Notes: generated from the sequence alone by a model not told the origin. Positions 35,005 through 44,781 are shown, counted from the stretch's first letter. The stretch: DNA of 64,000 nucleotides from an uncultured Bacteroidia bacterium (GCA_902769875.1 CACXQV010000005.1:1-64000); one strand, 5' to 3'. Made by a program: numbers and translations.

Positions 35005-35991
35005 TTATTTGACAATGATTCTTTGGGTTTGGTTTCCTGCTTTCACAACATAAATCCCTGGTCCGTAGTGCCTCATGTCAATGCGAAGTTCTCTTTCTCC
35101 ATCGTTTTCGTAAATGCATTCTCCCAGCATATTAAACAAAGAGACCTGTTGGCCGCTGAAAGCGATGTGGACGAAGCCTTCGGTGGGGTTGGGATAGACT
35201 TGCAAAGGCGTTTGACCCGATTCGCTGACTGCGGTGGCTATGGCATTGCATTTGCAGGCTTGATGAACTGCCTTTGTGTTGAAATCCTGAATCCAGGCCA
35301 AGGCCGACAGATTGTTGAGGTCTTGGCTGTGGGCCAATTCGCAGTCGAAATTGAACGCAAATTGTTGTCCGACATCCAAATAGTCCAATTTTTGCCCCGA
35401 AGCCTCGGTAAGGAATTTGTGCAACACATGCGAAAAATCCTTCTCTCCGTTGGCGCCTGGTGGAATCTCGAAACGTATTTCGTTTTCGACCAAAGCCACA
35501 AACAGCCGAATGTCGCCGCCGACCGAAGCTGTGGCCCGCCCCTCTGCACTGACTAATAGTTTGTTGCTCAAGGTGTCGGCCTCAAGGCGTAATTGCATTT
35601 CAATCGGTGACGGAATGTCCAGCAATTGATTGATGATGTTTTGCGTAATGCCTGACGGGGCGGAATGGTAGCGGTTGCCATCGATTATGGCGGTCGGCAC
35701 GTTGGCAACGTTGTAGAACTCTGTCTTGGTTTCGATGTCTTCGGCATTGGCCAAATGCATTGGGTCGTTGGCCAACGGCCAATTGGTGTGGTATTTGACG
35801 GCGGCCACACGCTCGGCATTCGCGGCAAGGAGGGCATCAAAAGCGGGATTTTGTTGGGCACACGGCACGCAGCCCGTGTTGGTGAAACTTTCAATCAGCA
35901 TCATCCTTTGGGTTTGCGCGTTGACGTTCATCACGCAAGCTGTCACCAGCAATGCCATCACTAGGCCAAGCCTCTTCAATTTCCTGTCCAT
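35005..35991 (-). CDS. Omp28-related thioredoxin-like protein with T9SS sorting domain
   Basis: 328 residues with signal peptide ending VNA-Q. A thioredoxin-like domain begins MMLIESFTNTGCVPCAQQNPAF, with the redox pair CVPC near residues 41-44, and NVPTAIIDGN holds the cis-Pro. This layout is that of the Omp28-related outer-membrane proteins. The last 70 residues are a T9SS type A sorting domain: VYPNPTEGFVHIAF, VSLFNMLGECIYE, GPGIYVVK. A surface thiol oxidoreductase exported by the T9SS is the simplest reading. It precedes birA by five bases. Confidence 0.85.
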   Translation of the reverse strand: MDRKLKRLGLVMALLVTACVMNVNAQTQRMMLIESFTNTGCVPCAQQNPAFDALLAANAERVAAVKYHTNWPLANDPMHLANAEDIETKTEFYNVANVPTAIIDGNRYHSAPSGITQNIINQLLDIPSPIEMQLRLEADTLSNKLLVSAEGRATASVGGDIRLFVALVENEIRFEIPPGANGEKDFSHVLHKFLTEASGQKLDYLDVGQQFAFNFDCELAHSQDLNNLSALAWIQDFNTKAVHQACKCNAIATAVSESGQTPLQVYPNPTEGFVHIAFSGQQVSLFNMLGECIYENDGERELRIDMRHYGPGIYVVKAGNQTQRIIVK

Positions 35992-36121
35992 GTCAAGTCG
36001 TTTTCGAATACAAAAGTAAGCATTTCGAAAAAAATGGCAATGTTTTTGTTGCGCGATTGGAAAAAGTTTTGCACTTTTGCAGTTCGAAACATCGAATAAG
36101 TATCATTTAAAAATTACATCT

Positions 36122-36874
36122 ATGATGAAAAAATCTATTTTTACGTTGCTTTTTTTGGCGGTAATGGGCTGGGTTTCAGCTCAATCGCTGCAATTTGAAC
36201 TGGATGGACAGGCTCTCGAAAACGGCGAAAGGGTGATTTGCACCGAAGCCCTCGATTGGGGTGAAATGTTGCAAGAGATGCAAGTCCGCAACCTTACTGA
36301 CGGTGTCATCGACGTGGTAATTGAAAAGGAGGAAATCCAAATCGTCGAAGGAACGTCGAACTATTTCTGCTGGGGCAACTGCTACATCCCCGACGTGTTT
36401 GTCAGCCGCCCGGTGGCCCTCGAAGCGGGCGTGGTGAGCAACCAAGGCGACCTCTCGTTCCATCACCAAATTGACCCCGAAATGTCGGGCGACCCTGCGA
36501 ATTTCATCTCTGGCACCTCGGTCGTGAAATACTATGCCTATCCCGACGGCAATGAGGAAGACAGAGTGTGCGTCGAAGTGTGGTTTGCCTACAATGCCGA
36601 AGGCATCAGTGAGAAGATGGCTTACAGTTTCGGCCACGCCTACCCGAACCCCGCCTCGTCGATGGTGCAGTTCGATTACGAACTGTCGTCGTTGGCCAAC
36701 GCTTCGGTTTCGGTCTACAACCTGCTTGGCCAGGAAGTGATGAACCAGCAAATCAACAACCTGCAAGGCGCGGTGACCTTCTCGGTGGCCGACCTCAACG
36801 AAGGCATTTATTTCTGCAACCTGTTCGTCAATGGACAGACCGTGAAGACCGAAAAATTCATTGTGAAGAAGTGA
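36122..36874 (+). CDS. T9SS type A sorting domain protein
   Basis: 250 residues from MMKKSIFTLLFLAVMGWVSA, a signal peptide. The N-terminal domain is beta-rich with three cysteines (VICTEAL, YFCWGNCYIP), which suggests a small disulfide-bonded sandwich; I know no name for it. The C-terminal 80 residues are the sorting domain: HAYPNPASSMVQFDYEL, VSVYNLLGQEVM, EGIYFCNLFVNGQ, KTEKFIVKK. A hairpin terminator follows at 36898-36930. Confidence 0.8.
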   Translation: MMKKSIFTLLFLAVMGWVSAQSLQFELDGQALENGERVICTEALDWGEMLQEMQVRNLTDGVIDVVIEKEEIQIVEGTSNYFCWGNCYIPDVFVSRPVALEAGVVSNQGDLSFHHQIDPEMSGDPANFISGTSVVKYYAYPDGNEEDRVCVEVWFAYNAEGISEKMAYSFGHAYPNPASSMVQFDYELSSLANASVSVYNLLGQEVMNQQINNLQGAVTFSVADLNEGIYFCNLFVNGQTVKTEKFIVKK

Positions 36875-36897
36875 ATGTTTCCGTTTGGACGAATGAC

Positions 36898-36931
36898 ATA
36901 ATGCCGTGCCGAAAGGTGCGGCATTATTTTT
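36898..36931 (+). terminator. Hairpin terminator after the T9SS gene
   Basis: AATGCCG pairs with CGGCATT around GTGCCGAAAGGTG-type loop, followed by ATTTTTG. Confidence 0.65.
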
Positions 36932-36972
36932 GTAGGGGAATTGGCGTTTAACCTTAAAAACAAGCAAAAAAC

Positions 36973-37386
36973 ATGGAAAACAACAAGAGACTTGAGCGAG
37001 ACACGCAAAACAAGGTGATTGGCGGCGTGTGTTCGGGATTGGCCAACTATTTCAACATCGATGCATCGCTGCTGCGGGTGCTTTTCGCTTGCATGTTCTT
37101 CTTTGCCAGCATGGGCTTCTGGCTTTACCTCATCCTTTGGGTGATGATGCCTGCCGCCCCCGTGCAAAGGATTGTCGACGAAAACGGACAAACTGTCATG
37201 GAAACGCCCCAAGGGCAAGAAGCTGGCAAGGGCGGCCTTGTGCTCGGCCTGATTCTGATTGCCACGGGTGCGATAGCGTTGCTGCACCGCTTCATTCCTC
37301 AGTTCAACTGGCAAACGATTTGGCCTGTTCTGCTGATTGTGCTGGGCGTTTTGTTGTTGTTTCCCTCGAAAGGCAAGAAGTCATGA
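36973..37386 (+). CDS. PspC domain membrane protein
   Basis: 137 residues. The PspC domain covers 1-60: RLERDTQNKVIGGVCSGLANYFNIDASLLRVLF, a pattern shared with PspC of the phage shock system, followed by a membrane helix and YLILWVMMP. A second pair of hydrophobic segments (GLVLGLILIATGAIALL and TIWPVLLIVLGVLLLF) is of LiaI/LiaF type. It probably senses or buffers envelope stress. Its stop overlaps the start of the next gene by four bases, so the two are coupled. Confidence 0.85.
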   Translation: MENNKRLERDTQNKVIGGVCSGLANYFNIDASLLRVLFACMFFFASMGFWLYLILWVMMPAAPVQRIVDENGQTVMETPQGQEAGKGGLVLGLILIATGAIALLHRFIPQFNWQTIWPVLLIVLGVLLLFPSKGKKS

Positions 37387-37682
37387 AAAGCAGGAATTGG
37401 TTTTTGGGCATTGTGTTCGTGGCCATTGGCGTGTTGGCCCTGCTGGCTTCGCTGGACGTCATTGATTTTTGTTGGGCCGTTGCCTTGAGGCTTTGGCCAA
37501 TGGTGTTCATTTTCGTGGGCATTGCGATGCTTCCTTTCAAGGATTGGCTGAAAGCCGTGCTGATGTTGGCGGCATTGGCGATTGGCGTGCTTTTGTATCA
37601 TTACGAAGACAACAGGCACGAAAGTCGGTGGTTGTTTTCTCAATCGGTAGGAAAAGCTAAGGCTGAGATGCCTGTAGTTTGA
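37383..37682 (+). CDS. LiaF-like transmembrane protein, 99 residues
   Basis: Begins MKSRNWFLGIVFVAIGVLAL and has three hydrophobic segments in its first 75 residues (AVALRLWPMVFIFVGIAML, AVLMLAALAIGVLLYHY), then a short charged tail. The pattern matches the membrane part of LiaF-type (DUF5668-like) proteins, which usually stand beside PspC genes. Overlap ATGA with the PspC gene shows translational coupling. A role in envelope stress is inferred from the neighbour. Confidence 0.7.
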   Translation: MKSRNWFLGIVFVAIGVLALLASLDVIDFCWAVALRLWPMVFIFVGIAMLPFKDWLKAVLMLAALAIGVLLYHYEDNRHESRWLFSQSVGKAKAEMPVV

Positions 37683-37806
37683 GTTGAAACGGCCAAAAAT
37701 CGGATTATTTTTCTTTTTTTGAAAATTTCTGACCGATTATTCAGGATTATTTGTTTACTTTGCACCACTTTATATATGGTTTCAAAGTCTAATCAATTGC
37801 TTTAGT

Positions 37807-40158
37807 ATGAATAATCGTTTGTTTTCCAGATTGTTATTTGCAATTTTGTGGTTCTTAATGACCACGGTTTCGGTTTTTGCCCAAGACAACAGCATCAAAG
37901 GCTTTGTGTATGAGGAATCGACGGGTGAGCCGATGATGTTCACCAATGTGTATCTGAAAGGCACGGCTTTCGGCGGCTCGACCAACGAGAACGGCTATTT
38001 CAACATCAACCGCATCCCCGACGGAAGCTATACATTGCTCATCACGAGCGTGGGCTACGATACCATTTCGGAGGTTTTCAACCTGTCGAAAGGGCAGAGC
38101 ATCAACCGCAAGTATTTCCTGAAGGAAACCGCCCAGAAACTGGAGACGGTGACCATCACCGCCGACAAGATTGAGGCGCGCACCGAGACCAAGACATCGG
38201 TCATCACGGTGACGCCCAAGACCATCACCAAGATTCCGAGCGTGGGTGGCCAGGCCGATTTCGCCCAATATCTGCAAGTGGTGCCGGGGGTCATCTTCAC
38301 CGGCGACCAAGGCGGACAGCTCTACATCCGTGGCGGCTCGCCCATCCAAAACAAGGTGATTTTGGACGGCATGGTGGTCTACAACCCTTTCCACTCCATC
38401 GGCTTGTTCTCGGTGTTCGATACCGATATTATCCGTAACGCCGATGTCTACACTGGCGGTTTCGGGGCCGAATACAGCGGACGAATCTCTTCCATCATGG
38501 ACATCTCGACCCGCGACGGCAACAAGAAACGCATTTCGGGCAAGATAGGCGGCAATACGTTTGGAGCCAAGATTATGCTTGAAGGCCCGCTGAAGAAAGC
38601 CAAGAACCCTGACGATGCCACGATGTCGTTCATCATCTCGGCAAAGAACTCCTATTTGGAACAAACGAGCAAGATCTTGTATCCATACGCCTCTGAGGCG
38701 GGGCTGCCTTTCAATTTCCAGGATATTTACGGTAAGGTTTCGCTCAACGCGCCTAACGGCAGCAAGTTCAACTTGTTTGGATTCTCGTTCAACGATCAGG
38801 TGAACAACTATATGTCGCTTTCCGATTTTGGCTGGAACTCGTATGGCATGGGAACCAACTTCCTCGTCATTCCGGGCAAGGCGCCTGTGATGATTGAAGG
38901 TAACATCGCTTATTCGAGCTACACCTCACGCATGAAAGAGACTGACAACCCCGACCGCTACAGCAATATCAACGGTTTCAACATGGGCTTTGACTTCAGC
39001 CAGTTCTTTGGCAAGAACACCTTGAAATATGGTATTGAGATGTTGGGCTATACGACTGATTATGTCACTTATAGCGTCTATGGCCACAACAAGATCGGCG
39101 ACAAGGTCAATTCGACCGAAATTGGCATTTATGCAAAATACAAGGCCGTTTTGGGCAAGTTTTTGCTTGAGCCGAGCTTCCGCTTGCAGTATTATCCTTC
39201 GGTCACCAAAGGCGGACTGTCGCCCGAGCCTCGCATCGCCATCAAATACAACACCACCGACCGTTTCCGCCTGAAAGCGGCTGCGGGAATGTATTCGCAG
39301 AATTTTGTGGCTGCCACCAGCGACCGCGACGTGGTCAACCTGTTCTACGGCTTCCTTTCGGGTATCGACAACATGCCTGCCACATTTGACGGACAGCCCA
39401 TCACGGGCTATCTCCAAAAGGCCAACCACTATATCATTGGCGGTGAGTTCGACTTGACCAACAGTATGACCGTCAACATTGAAGGCTATTGGAAAGACTT
39501 CGTGCAGCTGACCAACATCAACCGCAACAAGATTTATGCCGACTCGCCTGCCAATTACGAAATCCCCGACTTGCTCAAGAAAGATTTCACCAAGGAAACG
39601 GGCGACGCCTACGGCTTTGATGTTTCGTTGAAGTTTGAGGACAAGCACTGGTACTTGTGGGCCGTGTATGCCTTGGGCTTCGTGAACAGAGAGTATGAAA
39701 AGGCCACCGAGGACGGCTCTGAGATGGTGAAATATCCGCCTCACTTCGACCGCCGCCACAACATCAACCTGATTTTGACCTATACCGCTGGCTCGAAACG
39801 CCAATGGGAGTTCAGCGGACGTTGGAACTTCGGTAGCGGCTTCCCGTTCACGCAGGTGCAGGGCTTCTATGAGTATTATTCTTTCCAGGACGGCATCAAT
39901 TTCGACTACACCACTACCAATGGCGAGTTGGGTGTGCTTTACGGCGAGCTGAATGGCGGTCGCCTGCCCACTTATCACCGCTTCGACATCGACGTGAAAC
40001 GCAAGTTCTACTTCAGCGAGAGAATCACTCTCGAAGCCGACCTCAGCGTGACCAACGTCTACAATCGCAGCAATGTGTTCTATGTCAATTTGGTCACCAG
40101 CGAGGTGGCGCGCCAGTTGCCCATCCTCCCGACTTTCGGCCTGACTTTCTCATTCTGA
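37807..40158 (+). CDS. TonB-dependent receptor with carboxypeptidase-like N-terminal domain
   Basis: 783-residue outer-membrane receptor. After the signal peptide (ending FAQ) comes a CarboxypepD_reg-like domain (SIKGFVYEESTGEPMMFTNVYLKGTAFGG...), then a plug with DKIEARTETKTSVITVTPKTI and LYIRGGSPIQNKVILDGMVVYNP, and a 22-strand barrel ending PTFGLTFSF with terminal Phe. There is no SusD partner next to it, so it is a SusC-like but lone transporter; the substrate (peptide, metal or cofactor) is unknown. The oligopeptidase gene follows 15 bases later, so a shared transcript and peptide use are possible. Confidence 0.9.
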   Translation: MNNRLFSRLLFAILWFLMTTVSVFAQDNSIKGFVYEESTGEPMMFTNVYLKGTAFGGSTNENGYFNINRIPDGSYTLLITSVGYDTISEVFNLSKGQSINRKYFLKETAQKLETVTITADKIEARTETKTSVITVTPKTITKIPSVGGQADFAQYLQVVPGVIFTGDQGGQLYIRGGSPIQNKVILDGMVVYNPFHSIGLFSVFDTDIIRNADVYTGGFGAEYSGRISSIMDISTRDGNKKRISGKIGGNTFGAKIMLEGPLKKAKNPDDATMSFIISAKNSYLEQTSKILYPYASEAGLPFNFQDIYGKVSLNAPNGSKFNLFGFSFNDQVNNYMSLSDFGWNSYGMGTNFLVIPGKAPVMIEGNIAYSSYTSRMKETDNPDRYSNINGFNMGFDFSQFFGKNTLKYGIEMLGYTTDYVTYSVYGHNKIGDKVNSTEIGIYAKYKAVLGKFLLEPSFRLQYYPSVTKGGLSPEPRIAIKYNTTDRFRLKAAAGMYSQNFVAATSDRDVVNLFYGFLSGIDNMPATFDGQPITGYLQKANHYIIGGEFDLTNSMTVNIEGYWKDFVQLTNINRNKIYADSPANYEIPDLLKKDFTKETGDAYGFDVSLKFEDKHWYLWAVYALGFVNREYEKATEDGSEMVKYPPHFDRRHNINLILTYTAGSKRQWEFSGRWNFGSGFPFTQVQGFYEYYSFQDGINFDYTTTNGELGVLYGELNGGRLPTYHRFDIDVKRKFYFSERITLEADLSVTNVYNRSNVFYVNLVTSEVARQLPILPTFGLTFSF

Positions 40159-40173
40159 GGCAAACAAAACACA

Positions 40174-42279
40174 ATGAAATCCAATATCATTCCACCCAAG
40201 GCCGCCATCCGTCCTCACGCGATGACGATGCACAACCATACCCGAATCGACAACTATTATTGGCTCAACGAGCGTGAAAACCCGGAGGTGATTGCCTATC
40301 TCGAAGCCGAAAACCAATATGCCGATGCCTGCCTGAAGCATACCGAACCGCTTCAGGATCAATTGTTTAAGGAAATCACAGGGCGCATCAAGCAGGACGA
40401 CAACTCGGTGCCGATAAAGATACGCGACTATTACCACTATACACGTTTCGAGGAAGGGAAGGAGTATCCCATCTATTGCCGCAAGAAGCATAGCTTGGAT
40501 GCTCCCGAAGAGATTCTCCTCGACGGCAACCGATTGGCTGAAGGCCACGCCTTTTTCGACATCGGCGAAGTCAGTTTGAGCGAAGACGACAGGCTGTTGG
40601 CTTATTCTGTCGACACGGTGAGCCGAAGGATTTACACCGTTTTCGTCAAGGACTTGGAGACGGGAGATCTTGTTGGCGAGCCCATCGAAAACACTTCGGG
40701 TAATTTGGTGTGGGCGAGCGACAACCAAACGCTGTTTTATGGAGTGAAAGACGAAACCTTGCGGCCTTGCAAGATCATGAGACATACACTTGGCGCCAAT
40801 GCCGAGGAGGATGTGGAGGTCTACAGCGAAAAGGATGAGACTTTTGTGTGCTACATCAGCAAGACTAAATCAAAGAAATACTTGATTATCAACTCCGAAT
40901 CGACACTATCTTCGGAATGCCGGATTCTGGAAAGCGACCAGCCAAAGAACGAGTTTCGTGTTTTTCAGCAACGCCAACCCGATATGCTTTATGGCATCGA
41001 CCATTATGGCGAGCATTTCTACATTCAAACCAACGCCGACGGGGCGCGCAACTACAAGATTATGCGAACTCCCATTGGACAGACCGAAAAGCCGAATTGG
41101 ACCGAAGTGGTTGCCCATCGTGAGCAGGTGATGATTGAAGGCTTCACGATTTTCAGCAAGTTTTTCGTCATCGAGGAGCGCGAGGGCGGATTGGTGAAGA
41201 TTCGTGTAAAGACTTGGGATGGCGATATGGATTATTACATCGATTTCGGCGAGCCTGCCTACACCGCCGGAGTGGGCGCCAACCCCGATTTTGATGCCAA
41301 TGCCGTGCGTTTTGCCTACACTTCGATGACTACGCCATCGTCGGTCTTTGAATATGATATGGAAAAGCGCACCAAAGTGTTGCTCAAGCAACAAGAAGTC
41401 GTAGGAGGCTACAATCCAAGCGATTATGTGACCGAGCGGTTGATGGTGCCTTCGTATGATGGCGTGTTGGTGCCGATGTCGATTGTTTATAAGAAACCCA
41501 AGGACGTTGAGCCTGTCGAAACGCCGTCAACACCTGATTCGGTTCTTTTGAAGGGCTCAGTAAACCGTCCATTAGTGTTATATGGCTATGGCTCGTATGG
41601 TTCCAGTATGGATGCCTATTTCTCGGTGGCTCGGTTGAGCCTTCTGGATCGTGGTTTCGTTTGGGCCATTGCCCATGTTCGCGGCGGCGAGGAAATGGGG
41701 CGTAAGTGGTACGAAGACGGTAAGATGTTGCATAAGAAAAACACTTTCTTGGACTTTGTCGCTTGTGCGGAATATCTTGTGAAACAAGGATATACATCAC
41801 CCGATAAGATGTTTGCCGTGGGTGGAAGCGCAGGAGGTTTGCTGGTTGGTGCCGTGGCCAATATGCGCCCCGACCTTTGGAAAGGCATCATTGCCCAAGT
41901 GCCGTTTGTGGATGTGGTCACCACGATGCTCGACGAGAGCATTCCGCTCACCACAGGTGAATACGACGAGTGGGGCAACCCCAACGAGAAGCAGTATTAC
42001 GACTACATTCTTTCCTATTCGCCTTACGACAACGTGGAAGCCAAGGACTATCCGGCCATGCTGATTACCACGGGTTTGCACGACAGTCAGGTGCAGTATT
42101 GGGAACCGGCCAAATGGGCGGCCAAACTCCGCGCCTTGAAAACCGACAACAATCCGCTTTACCTGAAGACCGAGATGGACTATGGCCACGGCGGCGCTTC
42201 GGGGCGTTTCGAGGGTTACAAGGAAGTGGCTTTGGAGTATGCTTTTATGCTTGATTTGCTGAAGAATGACATGGATTGA
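40174..42279 (+). CDS. Oligopeptidase B-like serine peptidase (S9A)
   Basis: 701 residues without signal peptide. An N-terminal beta-propeller (first 400 residues) covers the active site; the alpha/beta hydrolase domain holds the nucleophile in VGGSAGGLLVGAV, the Asp in GLHDSQVQYWEP and the His in YGHGGASG. The motif RGGEEMGRKWYEDGK near 515 is typical of oligopeptidase B and prolyl oligopeptidase. Such enzymes cut short peptides in the cytosol or periplasm. A segment of about 20 residues before VLYGYGSYG (EPVETPSTPDSVLLKG) looks like an insertion and contains a GAGCCTGTCGAA repeat. Confidence 0.9.
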   Translation: MKSNIIPPKAAIRPHAMTMHNHTRIDNYYWLNERENPEVIAYLEAENQYADACLKHTEPLQDQLFKEITGRIKQDDNSVPIKIRDYYHYTRFEEGKEYPIYCRKKHSLDAPEEILLDGNRLAEGHAFFDIGEVSLSEDDRLLAYSVDTVSRRIYTVFVKDLETGDLVGEPIENTSGNLVWASDNQTLFYGVKDETLRPCKIMRHTLGANAEEDVEVYSEKDETFVCYISKTKSKKYLIINSESTLSSECRILESDQPKNEFRVFQQRQPDMLYGIDHYGEHFYIQTNADGARNYKIMRTPIGQTEKPNWTEVVAHREQVMIEGFTIFSKFFVIEEREGGLVKIRVKTWDGDMDYYIDFGEPAYTAGVGANPDFDANAVRFAYTSMTTPSSVFEYDMEKRTKVLLKQQEVVGGYNPSDYVTERLMVPSYDGVLVPMSIVYKKPKDVEPVETPSTPDSVLLKGSVNRPLVLYGYGSYGSSMDAYFSVARLSLLDRGFVWAIAHVRGGEEMGRKWYEDGKMLHKKNTFLDFVACAEYLVKQGYTSPDKMFAVGGSAGGLLVGAVANMRPDLWKGIIAQVPFVDVVTTMLDESIPLTTGEYDEWGNPNEKQYYDYILSYSPYDNVEAKDYPAMLITTGLHDSQVQYWEPAKWAAKLRALKTDNNPLYLKTEMDYGHGGASGRFEGYKEVALEYAFMLDLLKNDMD
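41508..41520. repeat. Short dispersed repeat GAGCYTGTCGAA, copy 3 (inside a gene)
   Basis: TGAGCCTGTCGAA within the oligopeptidase gene, in the part encoding EPVETP, which is extra compared with the family pattern. The frame is kept. Confidence 0.5.
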
Positions 42280-42290
42280 GCAAAAAGTTG

Positions 42291-42298
42291 TACTTTTG
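42291..42298 (+). promoter_or_regulatory. -7 box of the CpeT-like gene
   Basis: TACTTTTG, 35 bases before the ATG at 42333. It suggests that this gene has its own transcript apart from the receptor-oligopeptidase pair. Confidence 0.5.
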
Positions 42299-42332
42299 AA
42301 GCCTCAAATTCTGACAAAAGAAAGGATATGAT

Positions 42333-42929
42333 ATGAAAAGATTTGCATTGATTTTGGCTGCTATCCTGTTGGCTTTTAATGGTTTTGCACAAAAGCAACC
42401 CAGATTTACCGAAGAAGACGCCAAGCAGTTTTATCGCACTATCCAGGGCGATTATACGGTCATTTTGATGAATGACTCCTTGGTGGCTTCGGCTTATTTT
42501 ACCCCTATCTGGGAAAGTTTGGGCAATCGGTTCCAATGGCTGTATCTTGAAGTCGTTCAGGACAAGAAGCCTGTGCTTCAGAAGGTTCTTGAAGTGAAGC
42601 CTAAGACTGACAGGGTGTTTTATGTCTATGTCCACGACTTGAAGAACCCCGATCAGTTTGCCGGAAAATGGGGCAATCGCAACTATTTCGATGGTTTCAC
42701 GCCGAGCATATTGAAATCGGGCAAACGTATGACCTTCGTTAAAACCTCCGATTTTTCCTATCAAACGAATGTCGGCCCCAAGCGTTTCGGTTTCATTGAT
42801 TGCTTCCCGAAAGGGGATTTGCTGCATTTCAAGTTCGTGCAAGATGACGAGCGTTTCTACATCAAGCGAATTCCCAATCAGACGAATCGAATCATAGGCT
42901 ACCAAGGCCTCAAGGAATTGACGGACTAA
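42333..42929 (+). CDS. CpeT/CpcT-family protein
   Basis: 198 residues with signal peptide (MKRFALILAAILLAFNGFAQ). The rest matches the CpeT/CpcT fold known from phycobilin lyases of cyanobacteria: FYRTIQGDYTVILM near 33-46, WLYLEVVQDKKPVLQKVLEVKP, RVFYVYVHDLKNPDQFAGKW, RFYIKRIPNQT. Bacteroidota have no phycobilins, so here the fold probably binds another hydrophobic ligand in the periplasm. A strong bidirectional terminator follows. Confidence 0.75.
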   Translation: MKRFALILAAILLAFNGFAQKQPRFTEEDAKQFYRTIQGDYTVILMNDSLVASAYFTPIWESLGNRFQWLYLEVVQDKKPVLQKVLEVKPKTDRVFYVYVHDLKNPDQFAGKWGNRNYFDGFTPSILKSGKRMTFVKTSDFSYQTNVGPKRFGFIDCFPKGDLLHFKFVQDDERFYIKRIPNQTNRIIGYQGLKELTD

Positions 42930-42932
42930 GAC

Positions 42933-42991
42933 AGGAAAAGCGGTTCTTTGGGCACTGAGCTTGTCGAAGTGACCAAAGGAACCGCTTTTTT
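42933..42991. terminator. Terminator with an embedded dispersed repeat
   Basis: AAAAGCGGTTC pairs with GAACCGCTTTTTT; the loop part contains the dyad CACTGAGCTTGTCGAAGTG (42953-42971), copy 4 of the dispersed repeat. It serves the CpeT-like gene and the convergent fucosidase gene. Confidence 0.75.
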
Positions 42992-44718
42992 CATTTCATC
43001 TTGAACACCCAAGCCGCAGTGCTTTTCAAGTCGCTGTATTTTAACCCGCTTGTGTCGATAAAAAGCTGACCGTTTTCGTATTTCCAAGGCAATGTTTTTG
43101 GGCAGCCTAACAGCGTGATTTTTGTGTCTTTTTCGGGTTTTTCGATGTTCAAGACCAACTGGTCTTCAGGGTAATCCAAGGCGATGGCGTAAAGTGCATC
43201 CTTGCCTTGCGTGTAGCAAATGTTGGGTTGCTCGCAAGTGTAGGTGGCCTTTAGGCCTTCCGTAGGTAGCATCTTACCCATTTTGAATCCTTGCATCACC
43301 TGCTTTTCCATCTTTTTCGACGACCAATACAGGGTGATGGTGGCTTCCATGTCGTCTTCTTCGTATAAAACTTCGATGTTGTGTTGACCGGCTTCGAGTT
43401 TCATTTTGCCAGATTTCGATACCTGAGTGTTTTCAATGACGGTTTTGCCGTCAATGACTAATTTGGCTTTGTCATCGGTCTGGATTTCAAAGGTATAGGT
43501 GTCGGCCAAGCAGGAGAACGAGCCTTGCCAATGCGCTTGGAAGTGGTCGCAGCTGATGCTGGGGTCAGGCGAATTGCGCTTCCAGTCGAAATTGATTTCC
43601 TCGTCCATACGCCAGATGCTGACGGGTTTCATCTCGTAGAACTTTTTGTAAGGTCGCGTTCCGTAAATGGCTTCTCCGTTGATTTCCAACCACTTGCCAA
43701 GGTCTAAAAGCCGCTCTTGTTGCAACAATGGGATTTTGCCGTCGGCGGCTGGACCTACGTTGAGCGTCATACCACCACCTGCCGCCACGAGGACGCAGAA
43801 ATGGCGGATGAGTTCATCGGAGGTCAGGTAGTTTTCCAATGGCTCGTTGCGGTTGAGGCCGAAACTGCGCCCCAATCCGCGACATTCCGCCCAAGGTCTG
43901 TCGGTGAGGGTGATGCCCGCGCTGTATTCAGGTGTGCGGAAGCCGTGTTGCTGTCCGTTGCCCCAGCGGTCGTTGACGATGGCATCGCTGCCCACGGTGT
44001 TGTAGTACCACGAAATCAGTTCGGTGGCGTGCCATTGTTCCGCGCTGTTGCGCCACTCGCCATCGGTGAAAAGGACGGTGGGTTTGTATTTGGTAATCAA
44101 TTCCTTGAACTGCGGAATCATGTGCGTATCAACGTAAGTGCCAATGTTTTCGTCAGGGTCAACGTACCAGCGGTGGATGTCGCTTTTCCATTCGGGCAGG
44201 GAGTAGTAGAAACCCATTTTGAGGCCTTTTTTGCGGACGGCTTCGGTCAGTTCGCCGCAAATGTCGCGCTTCGGCCCGACTTCCACGGAGTTCCAATTTG
44301 GCGCATATTGGCTCGGCCAAAGGCAAAAACCATCGTGATGTTTCGAAACCAAAAGCACATACTTCGCCCCCGATTTTTGGAACAGTTCTGCCCATTCGTC
44401 GGGATTCCAAAGTTCGGCTTTCCACATTGGCGCAAAGTCCTCATACTGAAAGTCTTTGCCATAAATTCGCTCTTGGAAAGCCTTGCGGTCGTCGTTGGTC
44501 ATCAGGCCGCGATAGTACCATTCGGCGTAGCCTTCGAGGCTCGCGTAGGCTGGCACGGAATATACGCCCCAATGGATGAAAATGCCCAATTTGGCATCAA
44601 AGAACCACTGCGGATAGCCCCGCTCGTTGATGGATTCCCAGGTGGGCTGAACTTGGGCGGAAAGTAAGTTGCTGAACAGCAACACTGCGATGAGATAGAG
44701 AGTTTTCTTTGCTTTCAT
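42991..44718 (-). CDS. Alpha-L-fucosidase (GH29) with PA14-like domain
   Basis: 575 residues from MKAKKTLYLIAVLLFSNLLS, a signal peptide. The GH29 barrel includes WFDAKLGIFIHWGVYSVPAY near 25-44, KYVLLVSKHHDGFCLWPS, and PTVLFTDGEWRN, where Asp is the likely nucleophile. It ends with a beta-rich region NFDWKRNSP...WQGSFSCLADTYTFEIQTDD, matching PA14-type sugar-binding modules, and a short tail. It removes fucose from host or plant glycans in the periplasm or at the surface. The minus-strand -7 box lies at 44725-44732, so the leader would be only a few bases. Confidence 0.9.
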   Translation of the reverse strand: MKAKKTLYLIAVLLFSNLLSAQVQPTWESINERGYPQWFFDAKLGIFIHWGVYSVPAYASLEGYAEWYYRGLMTNDDRKAFQERIYGKDFQYEDFAPMWKAELWNPDEWAELFQKSGAKYVLLVSKHHDGFCLWPSQYAPNWNSVEVGPKRDICGELTEAVRKKGLKMGFYYSLPEWKSDIHRWYVDPDENIGTYVDTHMIPQFKELITKYKPTVLFTDGEWRNSAEQWHATELISWYYNTVGSDAIVNDRWGNGQQHGFRTPEYSAGITLTDRPWAECRGLGRSFGLNRNEPLENYLTSDELIRHFCVLVAAGGGMTLNVGPAADGKIPLLQQERLLDLGKWLEINGEAIYGTRPYKKFYEMKPVSIWRMDEEINFDWKRNSPDPSISCDHFQAHWQGSFSCLADTYTFEIQTDDKAKLVIDGKTVIENTQVSKSGKMKLEAGQHNIEVLYEEDDMEATITLYWSSKKMEKQVMQGFKMGKMLPTEGLKATYTCEQPNICYTQGKDALYAIALDYPEDQLVLNIEKPEKDTKITLLGCPKTLPWKYENGQLFIDTSGLKYSDLKSTAAWVFKMK

Positions 44719-44724
44719 AATTGG

Positions 44725-44781
44725 CAAAAGTAGTACATTTTTCAATTAATGATGAATTTGAGTGGAATTTTTCTAATTTTG
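44725..44781. promoter_or_regulatory. Divergent -7 boxes close to both start codons
   Basis: CAAAAGTA at 44725-44732 (TACTTTTG toward the fucosidase start at 44718) and TAATTTTG at 44774-44781 (toward the amylase start at 44786). Each box ends only four to six bases before the ATG, so both messages would have almost no leader. Confidence 0.5.
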